Assembly (NCBI GenBank): GCA_905331475.1
Contig: CAJNYU010001673.1
Coordinates: 1 to 64,000, forward strand
From: Rotaria socialis
Taxonomy: Eukaryota; Rotifera; Eurotatoria; Philodinida; Philodinidae
Length of the DNA: 64,000 bases
Direction: 5' to 3'
Positions 1 to 12,180 of the stretch are shown one piece after another. How positions within the stretch are numbered: the stretch's first letter is position 1; each line of letters opens with the position of its first letter. The notes under the pieces are model-generated. The model was not told the DNA's origin and ran no database searches. It saw only the letters and a program-made list of their open reading frames with translations. A program made the translations under genes and the position numbers.

Positions 1-1002
1 ACTTTTGATAAATGGATTGAACGGATGAAATTATGTGTGTATAACCATGGGGACTACTTCGAACATTTGATGAAATAAAAACTTGGTTAGCTCTATCTTG
101 AACAGTTTTATCCTCAAAAAACTTTACTTTTGGTATGCCCTAAGTAAATCGTAGAAAAGCTATATATTAGGATTTATAATTCAGCAGCAAACAAAAACTA
201 TCGTTACTATTATAATCATTCCAATCAACTTGAAATCGAAATAGCATTTAATTGTTTCAGAAAGATTTAGCTAAATTAACTATAATCACATTAGTAAATT
301 GTTAGTCATCATCAGAAGAAGAATCTTGAACATATTTTCAAACTAACTGATGAATTTTTAAAAATAATCTTCCAAAACCAAACATAGCTTCAGCATATAT
401 TTTTATATCTTGCGAAATTAAGCTTTTTTTCAAAGATGATTTTCTGTGTTTCTGTATAAAAATAAAGATATAATTCAATCATTATAAGAGAGATATTAAT
501 TGAAATAAAATATAAACGAGAATAAGAATTCGTTTAGTGAAAATGCTTTTTAAATTTTATCATATTACAAGCGAGGGAACAAAAAAATTTACGGAAGTAA
601 TATATTCTATTTACTAATAGTAAAACAATGTTTAAGTGTAAAATTGATTTCATATTTATTTTACTTCAAGATTAAAAAAGACATATTTCATATTTCTTAT
701 CAGTATTCTTGTATACCAACAGCTTCAAAAAATAAAACTTTATCGAACTATAACTTATCTGTAGGAGTTTTTCTAGTTGGAAAATTTCAGAAGTATTTAG
801 AAGGAATTTAAATGAACGAAATTCTGCGTTTTCACTTATTCAGGTATTTTTATTTTTTTCTCCATTGAGTTCCTAAAACAATTATGAAGCTCATTCTATT
901 AAAAATAAATAAAACTCTCTATGTGGTCAGTTTCTAAGTGATCTGTAATATGCGAGTTCCACATTTTAGCCCGAGCGGGGCTTTACTGAAAAGCTTTTTC
1001 TA
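1..1002. other. AT-rich non-coding DNA
   Basis: I see no supported exon, RNA gene or clear repeat here. Composition is strongly AT-rich with frequent stops in all frames. Confidence 0.5.
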
Positions 1003-1313
1003 TGATGGGTCCATAAGAAATTAAAGTTATCCTGGTCTAACTTTTCTTTACAAATATAAACCCTCATTATCCTTTGGGTCCTTTTAATCCCTTTAGCCCT
1101 ATTACTCCCATTACCCCCATTAGTCATTTTGCTCCCTTTAGTCCTTCTACTACCTTTAGTTCTTTTAGTCCCTTTTGATCACTTTAGATCTAAAGAGGGA
1201 TTCAAGAGGCTAAAATGACTAAAGGGATCTGAACGGATCAAACTGATAAATATCGCATATATTTATAAAGTAAAGTTAGATCAGGACAACTTCAATTTCT
1301 TGTGGACCTATGA
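1003..1313. mobile_element. MITE-like inverted-repeat element
   Basis: The first roughly 57 bases (1003-1061) and the reverse complement of the last roughly 57 (1255-1313) are clearly similar. Both carry GGTCC, then AAGAAATT, then a TCTAACTTT block in the same order. The interior is a degenerate pyrimidine-rich tandem array of CCCTTTAGTCCC-like units on the left (about 1065-1190) and the purine-rich complement on the right, so the whole element could fold back on itself. There is no coding capacity. A non-autonomous DNA transposon is inferred from structure alone. Confidence 0.6.
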
Positions 1314-1654
1314 CATTTATCTATCTATATATGTGTGTATATATATTCTTTCTCTTCCATTTCTACTTAAAACGTATGACTTTATGTGGGGTGGTCCATT
1401 TCTGCTGAAAATGTGACTGTGCAGATATAAGCACTCGTTCTATCCTAATCAATGTACACAACGACTTTCTCCTCATTGTCATGTGTATTCTCTCTTCCTT
1501 TTTGTCGTGTTCTCTCTCGTCCTCTCCGGTTGAGTGACGCGCCCCGGAGAAAGAAAGTGTAACTATAAAAGGAGAAGAATGATTGGAATAAAACAGTTCG
1601 ATATCACGATAAAACATCTCGTATCGTTACAACATTGTCACGCTATCTGCAGAA

Positions 1655-2520
1655 TATTGTTCACGAAGATACAGCAGTGTCACATACCCAACAAATCTGG
1701 CATGTCAGAGATGCCACGGGAGATGCGAGATACACACCAGCAATACTCCCAGCAAATATAAATATCATAGCTATAAAGAATCCATCAGGCGCAATCTGTA
1801 TCTGCCGCAGAGACGCCGCATCTCTCACACTTCTCCACAAAGAGATGCCGCATCTCCCGAGGAAAAAATATTTTTTGACTGTTAGTTCTAGACCCCACCT
1901 AGAGACTCCTGACTTGAAAGCTTTGACTAATTCCCGTCTGTGTGCCACAATCGATTGTAGAAACTATGCATATGATATTGCTGTACAACTCACCGTGACG
2001 GAGGAACCAGAAATGAAGTCCATCATATGATGGAGTGAGGAGAGAGGGTGAGCGGCGAAACACAGGTAGGCACGCTAAATCGTAGTCTTCCGTCGATAGA
2101 GTCACATATGCAAAACACTATATATAGTGTGTGGGTGTGCATGCATTCAACGTGCGTTTTAAGTAGATGCGCGTGTTTTCATGCTTGTCTACCACAGCGA
2201 CGCGCCAATATCGAATGATTTGTCTTTTCCACGTAGTTGGAAGCGCGCCTGTTTTACCTTTTTACCTGTCATTTGCTGTAAATTTAGTATTTGTGACCCA
2301 AGGATGGGTATTGGTCATAGCCTTCAAATCAGGAAAATGTTTTTCCTCAGTACTTCGCCGAAGATGCGGCGTCTCTGCGTGAAACGCAGAATGCACTTAA
2401 ATAATTTTACAAATGCATAGTATTTGTATTATGTGTTAGTTATAGTTTTGTATGTCGGTGTCTCCCTTGGCATCTCCAGCATGCACGATATTTCGGATAT
2501 GTGACACCTCTCCTGTTTCG
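1655..2520. repeat. Imperfect inverted-repeat element
   Basis: An 18-bp perfect inverted repeat joins 1806-1823 and 2362-2379 (arm CGCAGAGACGCCGCATCT). The outer arms, about 1664-1732 and 2455-2520, are also imperfectly complementary and share GGCATCTC and TATGTGACAC words. The interval is richer in GC than its surroundings. Short open frames on both strands here are not convincing genes. A non-autonomous transposon or old foldback element is the likeliest reading. Confidence 0.4.
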
Positions 2521-3199
2521 GGTGAGTGGGAGCCTGTTATTGTCATCTTATTTTCATCCATCTGATCAGGCAAAAAGAAATTCCCATACTGCTACTCGCA
2601 TGTGGCTGAGAGCAATATTGAATTTCGATAAGGGTATTTCAATCAAAATACAGATGATACAAATTAGCCGTAGTTAGCGGTTCAGTTCACTGAAGGAAAA
2701 ATTATCAATTTTAATTATTTCAGATAAAAACGATGGTCAAATTCACTCTTGATGCAATTCATATCGAAGATTCAAAAAATTTTCTATCATGTCAAGATAT
2801 CAGTCTCCCTGATAGAGTTTTAAAAGAATTAAGAACGACAGTTGTTCTCCAAAACAACAAATCACGATGAAAAGATTTTAACAGATGCTACCGAAGTCAA
2901 TCTAAAAATATCTAGAATGATTTATAAATTTGATCCTGGATAATACCGAGAAATCAAACGATAGAAGCTTTAAGGATTATTGTTATGAAAAAATAGAATT
3001 ATCATAATGCAAATGAGTTCCCTTTTTTTCAAATATTTTACAATCACGTCCATTCCTGTTTAATTTAATATGGAACACTTCAGATTCTTTTTATTATTAA
3101 ATAGCTACAGGTTTTGACAAAATCCATATGTTTTAATAGAATAATTATTTATTTATTTTTATCTGACAAAAATAGATATTCTATCGTTCAGAAAATTGA
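2521..3199. other. Non-coding spacer with one 44-codon open frame
   Basis: A plus-strand frame of about 44 codons begins at an ATG near 2733, just after a splice-acceptor-like TTATTTCAG. It has no recognisable motif and no supported partner exon. Nothing else is supported before the 3' end of the minus-strand gene at 3200. Confidence 0.3.
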
Positions 3200-4279
3200 T
3201 CAAATGAAATTATTTTCTTTTTGTTGTTTAAGTCGTTTAAGTGCATTTTGAGCATTGACTAATTCGTCACATAATTCATAATAACGTTTTATTAAATGTT
3301 GATAATGAACACCTTCAGTACTGATAGCTTTTTCAATTGCTTTAAAATGATTTATTTGTTCATCATAATATTGTTGTTTCTCTTCACAGTCTAGTCTAAA
3401 ATAAAAATTTCAATTTGAGATTAACAAAAAATAAGAATTCCAATATTTTAGTTTACTTCATATTTTGTAATGCTTGAATATTTTCCATAGAATATATATC
3501 ACGAATGAATTCACATCGACGTAATCTATACAAGAAAAAAACGAAAAAAAAGTCAAATTGAATTATCGTTTGATACATACTGAATTTGTTTGAGTAGTAA
3601 TTGATATTGTTCTCGAAGTGTATCAATTTGACTTGTATTTAAATCATTGGCTTTCACCGTTTTCAATTGTTCAATACAAACATTTTGAATTTGTGTATTT
3701 AATTTTGCATGCAGCTCATTGATTGCATTGACTTGTTTTACAAAATGAGTATTTTTCATTGTTATTTCTTTTCGATTCGCTAATGTTCGTTTGATTGTAT
3801 GAGATATGGTTGTTGGTAATTGTGATTTTGCATTAACACCTAAATAAAATAAAATAAAATAAAATAGGAAAATTATTTTACTAAAAAATATTCAATAGAC
3901 CTGTGCAAATGACAAGTTGTGCAAGTATTTCATTTAAATATTCATTTACTTGACGTTGTACTGAAACAGGCAAGTTCTAGAGAGAAAAAATTCGATCGCT
4001 AATTGATACAAGCATCTCTTGAGTATTCAAGACTCCTCTCGTTCAATATATGATTGCTGTTCTACAGAAGGAGAAAAAAGAACATACTTGTAATAAATTG
4101 TTCATTGATGAATTCGACGATGAAGATAATGTCGATTTAAATGTTTGTATTGCATTCAAATCTAAAAACATAATTCATAGAAAATGTTTATATACAATGT
4201 AAATCTTACCATTCGCTGAGAAATTTTCATTAAGTAATACTATTTGATCGACTATATTAATAAGAAGACTTTGCTCCAT
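3200..4279 (-). CDS. Coiled-coil protein of unknown function
   Basis: Six exons on the minus strand (4210-4279, 4088-4161, 3901-3976, 3581-3839, 3457-3525, 3200-3395) join with matching phases into a 247-residue protein. All introns have GT-AG ends. The protein is mostly predicted helix. The middle and C-terminal thirds are rich in Leu, Gln, Lys and Glu with heptad-like spacing, suggesting a coiled coil. There is no signal peptide or membrane segment. I do not recognise the family; size and style recall subunits of centrosomal or kinetochore coiled-coil complexes, but that is only an impression. The ATG lies 33 bp below the stop codon of the UPF0488 gene, with a TTTATTCTAG acceptor 8 bases before it. 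This makes it a candidate downstream cistron of an operon. Confidence 0.75.
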
Positions 4280-4312
4280 AGATATATCTAGAATAAACAT
4301 GCAACAAAATTT

Positions 4313-4992
4313 TTAATTTTTATCCATATCCGATGATGGAATATCAAAATTAAATGAAAATGTATTGTCTTTTGTTGTTACGGAAGCATTATCATGTTGA
4401 GTACGACGAACAAAACGTGAAGCTAATGGAATTTCACTGTTTATTTTTGTTTGTACTTGATTATGACCTTATTTAGAAAAAGTAAATCCGTGTATTTAAG
4501 AAGAAACTATTCATATGGATACACATACGTTTTTGTCTAGCTATCTCTTCATCTTGCATCTTTTGACGATAATTACCAAATAATTGTTGCATCATTTGTC
4601 GTTTACGAATGAAAGGTGTTTTAGGATTTGTCAATACTTGTAAAGCAGATCGAGCTATAATAGATGTTTTATATTATTTATTTATTGAAATACGACATCA
4701 CTGTGAATATTCTCTGAGTGGCTACAGAGCTCGACTATTTAGCATCTGAACTGTGAAAAATGTTCTCAAAATAAATAAAACTTACGAGGATCTTTATCTT
4801 TAGTTGACGATGATTTCATCATGCATTCAAGTTGTCCAATACACCAAGCAATTTCACATTCAAAGCGTTCAGCCATTTCTGGATCTGTTACAATCGGTAA
4901 TGCCTATTGAAACAATAACAAAAATGGAAATAAAGAATAACATAGAGTTCGTTTACCGCTGGTTCTTTTGTCTTTTTTATTTTAGATGCCAT
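4313..4992 (-). CDS. UPF0488 (C8orf33-like) protein
   Basis: Four exons (4957-4992, 4786-4903, 4529-4654, 4313-4467) give a 144-residue protein with phases agreeing at each junction. It starts with a short Lys-rich tail. Then comes a block reading EIAWCIGQLECMM, a basic motif FIRKRQMMQQLFGNYR, and near the C terminus RFVRRTQ followed by FSFNF. These match, in order, the conserved landmarks I recall for the vertebrate C8orf33/UPF0488 family, whose function is not established. The start codon directly follows the acceptor TTCTTTTCTTCAG, so the first ATG of the mature mRNA would abut a trans-splice site or 5' UTR intron. A coiled-coil gene follows 33 bp downstream on the same strand. Confidence 0.75.
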
Positions 4993-5723
4993 CTGAAGAA
5001 AAGAAAAAAATTCATCCAATTACAATGAGTTCTATTACAATCCTAAGGTTGTTATTCGCAGTAGTTTAGTTTCGAAAATATCCATCCCATCGACTGTATA
5101 ACAAGCAAAAATAAATTATCCAATCAATGCATGCGTTTACAGATGTCTCCCGAATAAAAGTCTGATAACCTTTGAAGTTGGTCCAATTGAAAGAATACTT
5201 CAAAGAGTTTCAAATACACGCTAATGAGTATAGACCTTTGTAATTTGCTTAGTGGCTCGTAGAAAATTTAGTATCCAGTTTTTCCTGAGAGCTAGACAAA
5301 CAAACAAAATTAAATCCGATAATGAGTAGTAAACGAAAAGAAAGTCAAGTGGTACATTTGACAGAACACAAGAAGAATCACTTCGCGCCTATGATAAATG
5401 ATGTCGAAAGAGTATTTCCGACGTTTAGCAGATTGAACTACGGCATATCGCAGTAAAAATTGGAAAAGATAATTATTTTTTTACAAGATTAATTGTACTG
5501 CAAAAGCTTTAAACTATCAAGAGACTATTGTGTAGTTTCATCAATGTCGGAATATGCTCATGTGTTGTCTTTTGAATACGTATTATAATTACGAAAAAAA
5601 AAATATCAAACATTTATTCAACAAAATACAGAACAACGATCATTTCATAGTCAATATCACAATTGAAGTGAACAAAACAATATGAAACTTATTTTTATTT
5701 CGAAGTTTTGAATAGTTTCTTCA
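4993..5723. other. Spacer between GPCR gene and UPF0488 gene
   Basis: Between two minus-strand genes. It should hold the 3' end of the GPCR transcript and the promoter or outron of the UPF0488 unit. I see no open frame of note and no RNA gene. Confidence 0.4.
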
Positions 5724-7257
5724 TTATTTTTTCCCGTAACAAATAAAAAGTTTTTTTAAATCGCGCCGAAAACGTTTGCCAACAACAAAATAAAGTATAA
5801 AATTAATTGCATGATTGAAAACCATTAATAAACGTGCAATCGTATAATAGCACATTATATCCGAATTCAAATTTTCGTTAGTTAAACGTAAATAATTTTT
5901 AAAATTTGATGAACTTGTTGTCAACTTAGTGGACATTGTTAAATTGATTACAACAGCTGGTAGAGTTAAAATTAAAAATGAACACGAAATAAATAATAAT
6001 AATATCGTTAAACGCATATTATTTGTACTTGTTGTTTGACGCATTAGGGAATGTTCATATTGTTCATGAGAACGAACTCTATTTTCTAATGTTGACTCAA
6101 TTGATATACTCGATTCTTTTATGGTGGAACGTAAACGACGTTTATCTATATTGAATGAAATAAAAATTGTTTATTTTTGTTGAGATTTTGTTTTTCAACT
6201 TACTTGTTTTCGGATGAAACATAATTTGTGGTGTTTCTGTTGCTGGAACTGACCGACAAGATCTTACCCATCGATGTTTTTCAGTTACTATTTGTTCATT
6301 GTCATGTTTATTTCGGTATGAACTATTTTGTTCATTTTTTAAAGATTTATTATTTACACGATACATAGGTTTTCTAAAACGTTGTGCATCAATTAAACGA
6401 CGTATAATGAGAGAATTAAGTGTAATAATAATCAAAAAAGGTATAATAGTATATACAGCAAAATCAATAAATACCCATCGATGATTAATATTTTCATCGG
6501 CTATACTACATCGTAGTATATCACGTCGTTCATATGTAATAAATGTATCATTATGACATGTTGATATAATATGTATACTTTCTTTTAAATGTTTAACAAT
6601 AATAAAAACTCGGCTATCTAATAGAAAGAAGAAACTTATTAATGCAATTAATACAATATGTGTATGTTTAACAGTATTTATTTTATTTGCAATCAATGGA
6701 TATTGTATGGCAATAAAACGTTCAACTGTAATACTAACAACAAGACCAACTGATAAATGCGTTATAAAATTTCCAAACCAGTAAACTAATCGACAACAGA
6801 AATCGGATAGATGTTTTACATCAAGTTGCTTGTCTATCTGTGATATCCAGTCAGGTAATGCACTACCTAATAGAAATAGACAATCGACCAATGCTAGTAA
6901 AGCTAAATATAAATTTGCGGAATATCCATTACGACGAACATTAAGAAACATAATAAGGCATGATAAGCTGTTTCCGAATATGCCCATGAAAATAAGCAAT
7001 GGATAGATATAAAGATTTATATATTTTACAGTAAAGATACAAAATAAATTTTTTTCTTGCCGAGACTCATCAGGTAAAGTTAATTTTACCGATGAAACAT
7101 GGCATGTACCATTATTATCGTCTTGATTATCCAATGATAGTTTACAATAAACATAGTGACATAAAGTTTGTGCATCAGATGAATGGCGTTCTTGATGAGT
7201 TAATGTTAATATAGCTTTAACAAGCCCTCGGGTTGCATTGAAAGTATAACTATTCAT
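5724..7257 (-). CDS. Rhodopsin-type (class A) G-protein-coupled receptor
   Basis: Two exons (6204-7257 and 5724-6145) separated by a 58-bp intron encode 491 residues. Seven hydrophobic segments lie near residues 79-105, 114-135, 155-178, 199-220, 263-286, 397-420 and 449-472. Class A landmarks are present: GN in segment 1, the LALVD block in segment 2, an ERF variant of DRY at 179-181, FLILTLPAV in segment 6, and NHAINFILY in place of NPxxY in segment 7. The extracellular N terminus has possible N-glycosylation sites (NAT, NGT). The third intracellular loop is long, about 110 residues, and basic. The overall look is that of invertebrate peptide receptors, but no ligand can be assigned. An acceptor-like ACAACAG lies 5 bases before the ATG. 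Confidence 0.9.
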
Positions 7258-10200
7258 TGATCCTGTTGTAAGTTGTTTCTCGTACTGTCTGTTCCTTTTA
7301 TTATTTTTTAAAATACTCTAGTATAGATAGAAACGAGAAATCTACTATGAAACAAGAACCTAGAAGAAACCAACGAGAATTCTGTTCTCTTCTTCTTTCT
7401 TTTTACTATCATTAATTTACCTAATAATATAGATGAAAACTTGTCGCCTCGATGAATTCGTAACACTGACTAATGTTGTGTTTGAGATCTGAAAAACAAA
7501 AATATGCAAATTAATTGATTATAAGATTTTACTAGATTCCAATCCATATAAAATATTTCTTATAACGAGTTGATTTGAAAATGACGTCATTCGATGCCAA
7601 TGCGCAGTCAGTCTGTAAAACAACGTATTAATCAAAAAGGTCAAGTTATTTATAATTTGACGTCTGACATGATTTCAATATTTCTTTGATCTTAATTTTA
7701 TTGCGAAGAAAATCTTTTTTTTATGTCTCAGTCAAGAAATAATGATTATAGGGTACTAATAATAATTCAGTCGAAAAATAGTTCAAGTAGTTTCCCTTAA
7801 AGAACAACGTAAAGTTTCGATTTAACAGAAACAACACAAAATATTGTTTTTGATCAATTCATAAGCATAAAAATATAGATGAAATGTCTGGATTTCCGTT
7901 TTTTTTTTCAACAAAAGAATAAAATTAAACAGGACGGAAACAACACACAACTCACGCAATCAACAAACATCATTAATAGATATAATAAGAGAAAACTCAT
8001 ATACTGTCTCACACGTCTTTATTCGATGAGATTCACGTCATAGATAATCTACATTTTGTTTTTATCATCTATTGATGCATTCTCAGTGAAATTCTCTCGT
8101 CAAAATCACGAATATTAACATAAATAAAATTGAAACCCACGATGTTACTGCAAGTTTCTACGATTGAAAAAAGAAAACTTTTTAAATTAATCCTTCTGTT
8201 GACAGCTTTCTCTTAGATTTGCATTTCCTCAGATTATCCATTGGAATGAATTAACTTTTTACAAAATAGATACATTGTAGTATGGTAAAACATGTCTTGG
8301 TTATCTTTCACGTAATAAGCCATTAAAAGAAAATACATAAAATTATGATGATTTATCATCAGATGATAACTTTAATTAGAATAATTTATCATCCGATGAT
8401 CCATATAATTTTTTATAAAGAATTTCATAGTCAAGTAACGAAAGTATTACGAGTAACTAGATAACCCAAAAAGATTTCTCGACGCAGTTTGCTGAAGGAA
8501 ATTTTCAGAGTTTATAGAATAAATTATTACGATTCGAAACAAACAAAAACCATATTCACCGCAAGTACAAAGATAGCATCGACGAGTATCAAACACTGTT
8601 CGACTTCGTATTATCGTTAGAAATAGCCTTCGATGATACTGTCACAAATCAAAAATATCTAACCGAAGGTTTTTAGCGATAAATAGATTTCATTGTCATT
8701 AAGAACTACTGAAATTTTCAAAAAACAAACAAACAAACAACAAGGAGCTCTCGAATTATTGTATGTTCAACAAAACGATACAATATTCGTGTCTATTAAG
8801 ACGTTTGATGTCACAAGAGATTTTCATTTTCATAGAATATTTTCCAGATTATTCAACGGCAATTGTTGGATGATGTGTTTCACAAGTATCAATCCATAGC
8901 TATGAAATAAAGTGGAATTAGATTCAACCATTAGACTTAACAGCTTGAACTCTATACTGAAATCAACCGTGCTTGCTATTTTGAACTCGACAACCTATAT
9001 CTATTTTAGTCTTCTATTGTGTTTTTTTAGACGAGATTCTTTTTTTTTGTATTCTGTAACCTTCGGTATTCACTGATCTTTTTAATTGTGTATACTTATC
9101 TGCTAAACTGTCGTGCTTTGAGTCAAGAGATTATCAGGATTGAAAAGTTAAACTGTTTTTTAGTTTCATTGAGAAAAGCAGCCTGGAAAAAAGCATAATT
9201 GTTAATTATATTTCAAAAAGGAATCACTCACCGTCTGAATTCATCCTTAAAGTGTATAATCGGTAACAAATCATTTTGAATTTAAAACAATCATTTCTCG
9301 AAAATTCGCATTAGAAGAACAACAACGCTAATTGCTTACCTAGTAACTTCACGTTACTTATGTAAAAAAAATGTTATTTCAAGTATTTACAATGTAAAAA
9401 ATAAAATATATTCATAAAAATGTACTCCTTATACCTCGCGTATACTCATGTGTGTTTAATTTTCACAAGAGTCGCATTATATGAATGACAATTTGAAATA
9501 AAGAACCAGCATCATGTGATATTTAGCAATAGATAAGATATGCTAAAACCCATGTAATTAGAAAAAGCATCACGAACGAATTTCCATAGAACGACGTTTC
9601 ATGGAATCGATAACGACCTCTTTTTGATACCTGACGCATTTGTGTTTTCGTATCCTGCTGTTGAAATATAGAAAATTTTATTGCATAGCATTTAACTTCG
9701 TCGTATATTGGTAATCATTCTTTTCTGTTCGTAACCAGTTGATTTATTGTGATTCGATACGGTTCGATTTTGATCATGTGTATTTTCTGCTGTGAATTGA
9801 GTTCAAACCACAAAGAGCAATCCGGCTAACTTAAATCTTGTATTCAAAGACTATAATTACTTTCAATAGTTATTATCGTAATCCTGCACTTAGTGTATGA
9901 CATAAGCTCGGTGCATCATATGATTTGCTACAGAAAAAAAACGCGTGTCATTATCTTTTTTTTCGTTTGAATCTGCAATAGGAACTCTAATTATGACAAA
10001 GTCACCGCAGACAACAAAGATTTAGGTATATTCATAAGCGTATTTGATAGAATGTATTATGAACTTCTACATTGATTGTTATTTTAGTGTTAAATAATTT
10101 TTTCTCTGCCTTATTTACTACTGTGGAACAATTTTTTTTGTTGTTGTTCTACTTAACTTTAATACTGTAGACTAAAACAGAGTCTTTTGGTATACGCGAA

Positions 10201-12180
10201 ACTTCCTAAATTAAGTCGTTTTTATCAGTACATTTTGCTCAAGGCATAACAAAGGCGATTTACAATTTATTTTATTGAATTGTGAACTTTCTGACAAGTT
10301 TCTTTGAAGACAAAGAACAACGACTAGTTTTCCACGGATCAATCTGCGAAATATTGAGCTCTTTCGTATTCAGTCGGTACCAGTGGATTTCTATTTACGT
10401 TGAATAAATTTAAATATATTTTTTAGCTTTCTAGGACAGATTTTGACCGTGATAAAACAAACTTCAAGAACACATGCAACTCGTTTTATGCTGTATCCTT
10501 AAGATTAATATAAACAAGTTTATTTATCCAATTCAAGTATCTGAAAAACTTTGCTTTATGTAGAAATTAGAAAGGATATTGTCTTGTTAGGAGTTATTAG
10601 ACTATGCACTGATTTCTATTTTATTATGACTCGTTTTTAATATAAAAACGTTGATGTAGAATACAAAAATGTTTTAATGAAATATGATAAAATCAGTGTT
10701 TTTCAAAACTCATTATATTTTTTAATGATTGATAATGACGGCTTCAATAACAGACTGAAAGCGAAAACTATTTTCTGATACACGTGAATATTCCTAGTTT
10801 GTTTATGTTGTCTCATTACACATTCAGAGTTCTAAACTATTTCTATTATAGCTTAGATAATGATTGATTGCATGTTTTTACGTATTTTTGTGTCATAATT
10901 TCGATAACTCATAATCGATGGCAAAATGGCTTTTTTTACATAATTATTACAACATAATTTACGTTTTTTTTTTCATATAACTAAAAAGCCCAATGTAAAT
11001 GTTAGCAGTAACTTTTCGTCGGAGTACCGAAAATTTCATAGATATTATGCCTTATTGTAACGAGTAAATTTACAGGGTAGTCTTTATAAAATTCGGATAG
11101 TCAAATTAATCATTCCAATTCTAAGCGTATTGCTCTATTCTAATTGAAATTTTTCGAAGGATATTAGAATCGATTAACAAGAAAATATACGACGTAAATA
11201 AACAGGTTAGTGTCCTTGAACTAATCAATTCATATGAGCTGCGTGCGATCATGATCACCACCAGATAATTCGTTGTTGGCTTTTCATCATACAATTTATA
11301 CGTGCAGTAAATTATCTAAGTTTCTACTTAAAATAAACTCCAGATACTAATGGCAATGAAAAACGAAATTGTTTATAAATCAAGGTAATCATCACTAACT
11401 ATCTTATTAATATGCAATTTGTCTGATTGTTTTCATATGCTTGAACCTTCATGATAATTCTCTTCTTTTTTATTTTCTAATTTGATGTTTATCGTATAAT
11501 AAATGGTTGACCTTTTAGATTTATAAAGATGAAAAGAAGAAGAATAAAAAACCTACACTTAATCGCTATATCCTTACTTGCAGATGACCGATGCATACAA
11601 AATGACAAGTGATACGTTCTTGAATGGAAAGTAAAAAACGAGAGAGAGAGAGAAACACACATTAATGAAAAACGAAGGACGGTTTGCGTTATTGATTTCT
11701 ATTTCTACACATGAATGAAAAGTGAAAGCTTGCGTTTTTCGTTGATTCATTTGTATTAATGGTATCTTTGAAAACATATGTGATATGTCAATATCAATGT
11801 GATTTGTTTGGTTGTGAGTTAATATATATATATTGATTCTGTTTACCTTGAATGGTATTATAGTGAGATAAAAGCAATCTACATTTCGTCCATCTTAAAT
11901 CAAACGATAAAAATTTTCTACAGTAGTTTTTGAAACAAGACAAGTAAGAAAATAGTAAATATAGATATTTTCATCGTTACGCTTCACAAGAATATCAGGT
12001 TTGATGATTTCATTTCGATTGCTTCAATCAACCGCAACTATTGTATGTCAAGGCTAACTGATCATATATTCCGTCACATAAAATCAAGGGAATAACAATC
12101 ACTACGACCATCACACATCGAAAGAGAAGTAATCTTTTCTTATTTTCTTTCGTCATATTTTAAATCGGCACACACCAGAC
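7258..12180. other. Long gene-free interval
   Basis: Nearly 5 kb without a convincing exon between two divergently transcribed genes, the GPCR (minus) and the TIR protein (plus). A short direct repeat of TTATCATCNGATGAT occurs at about 8350-8400, and a short GA run at about 11640. This is the likely place for regulatory DNA of both genes, but no specific site can be named. Confidence 0.4.

Noticed and set aside
1363-2420. Several 60-130-codon frames on both strands
   Set aside because: They overlap an inverted-repeat block, have no motifs and no plausible splice partners.
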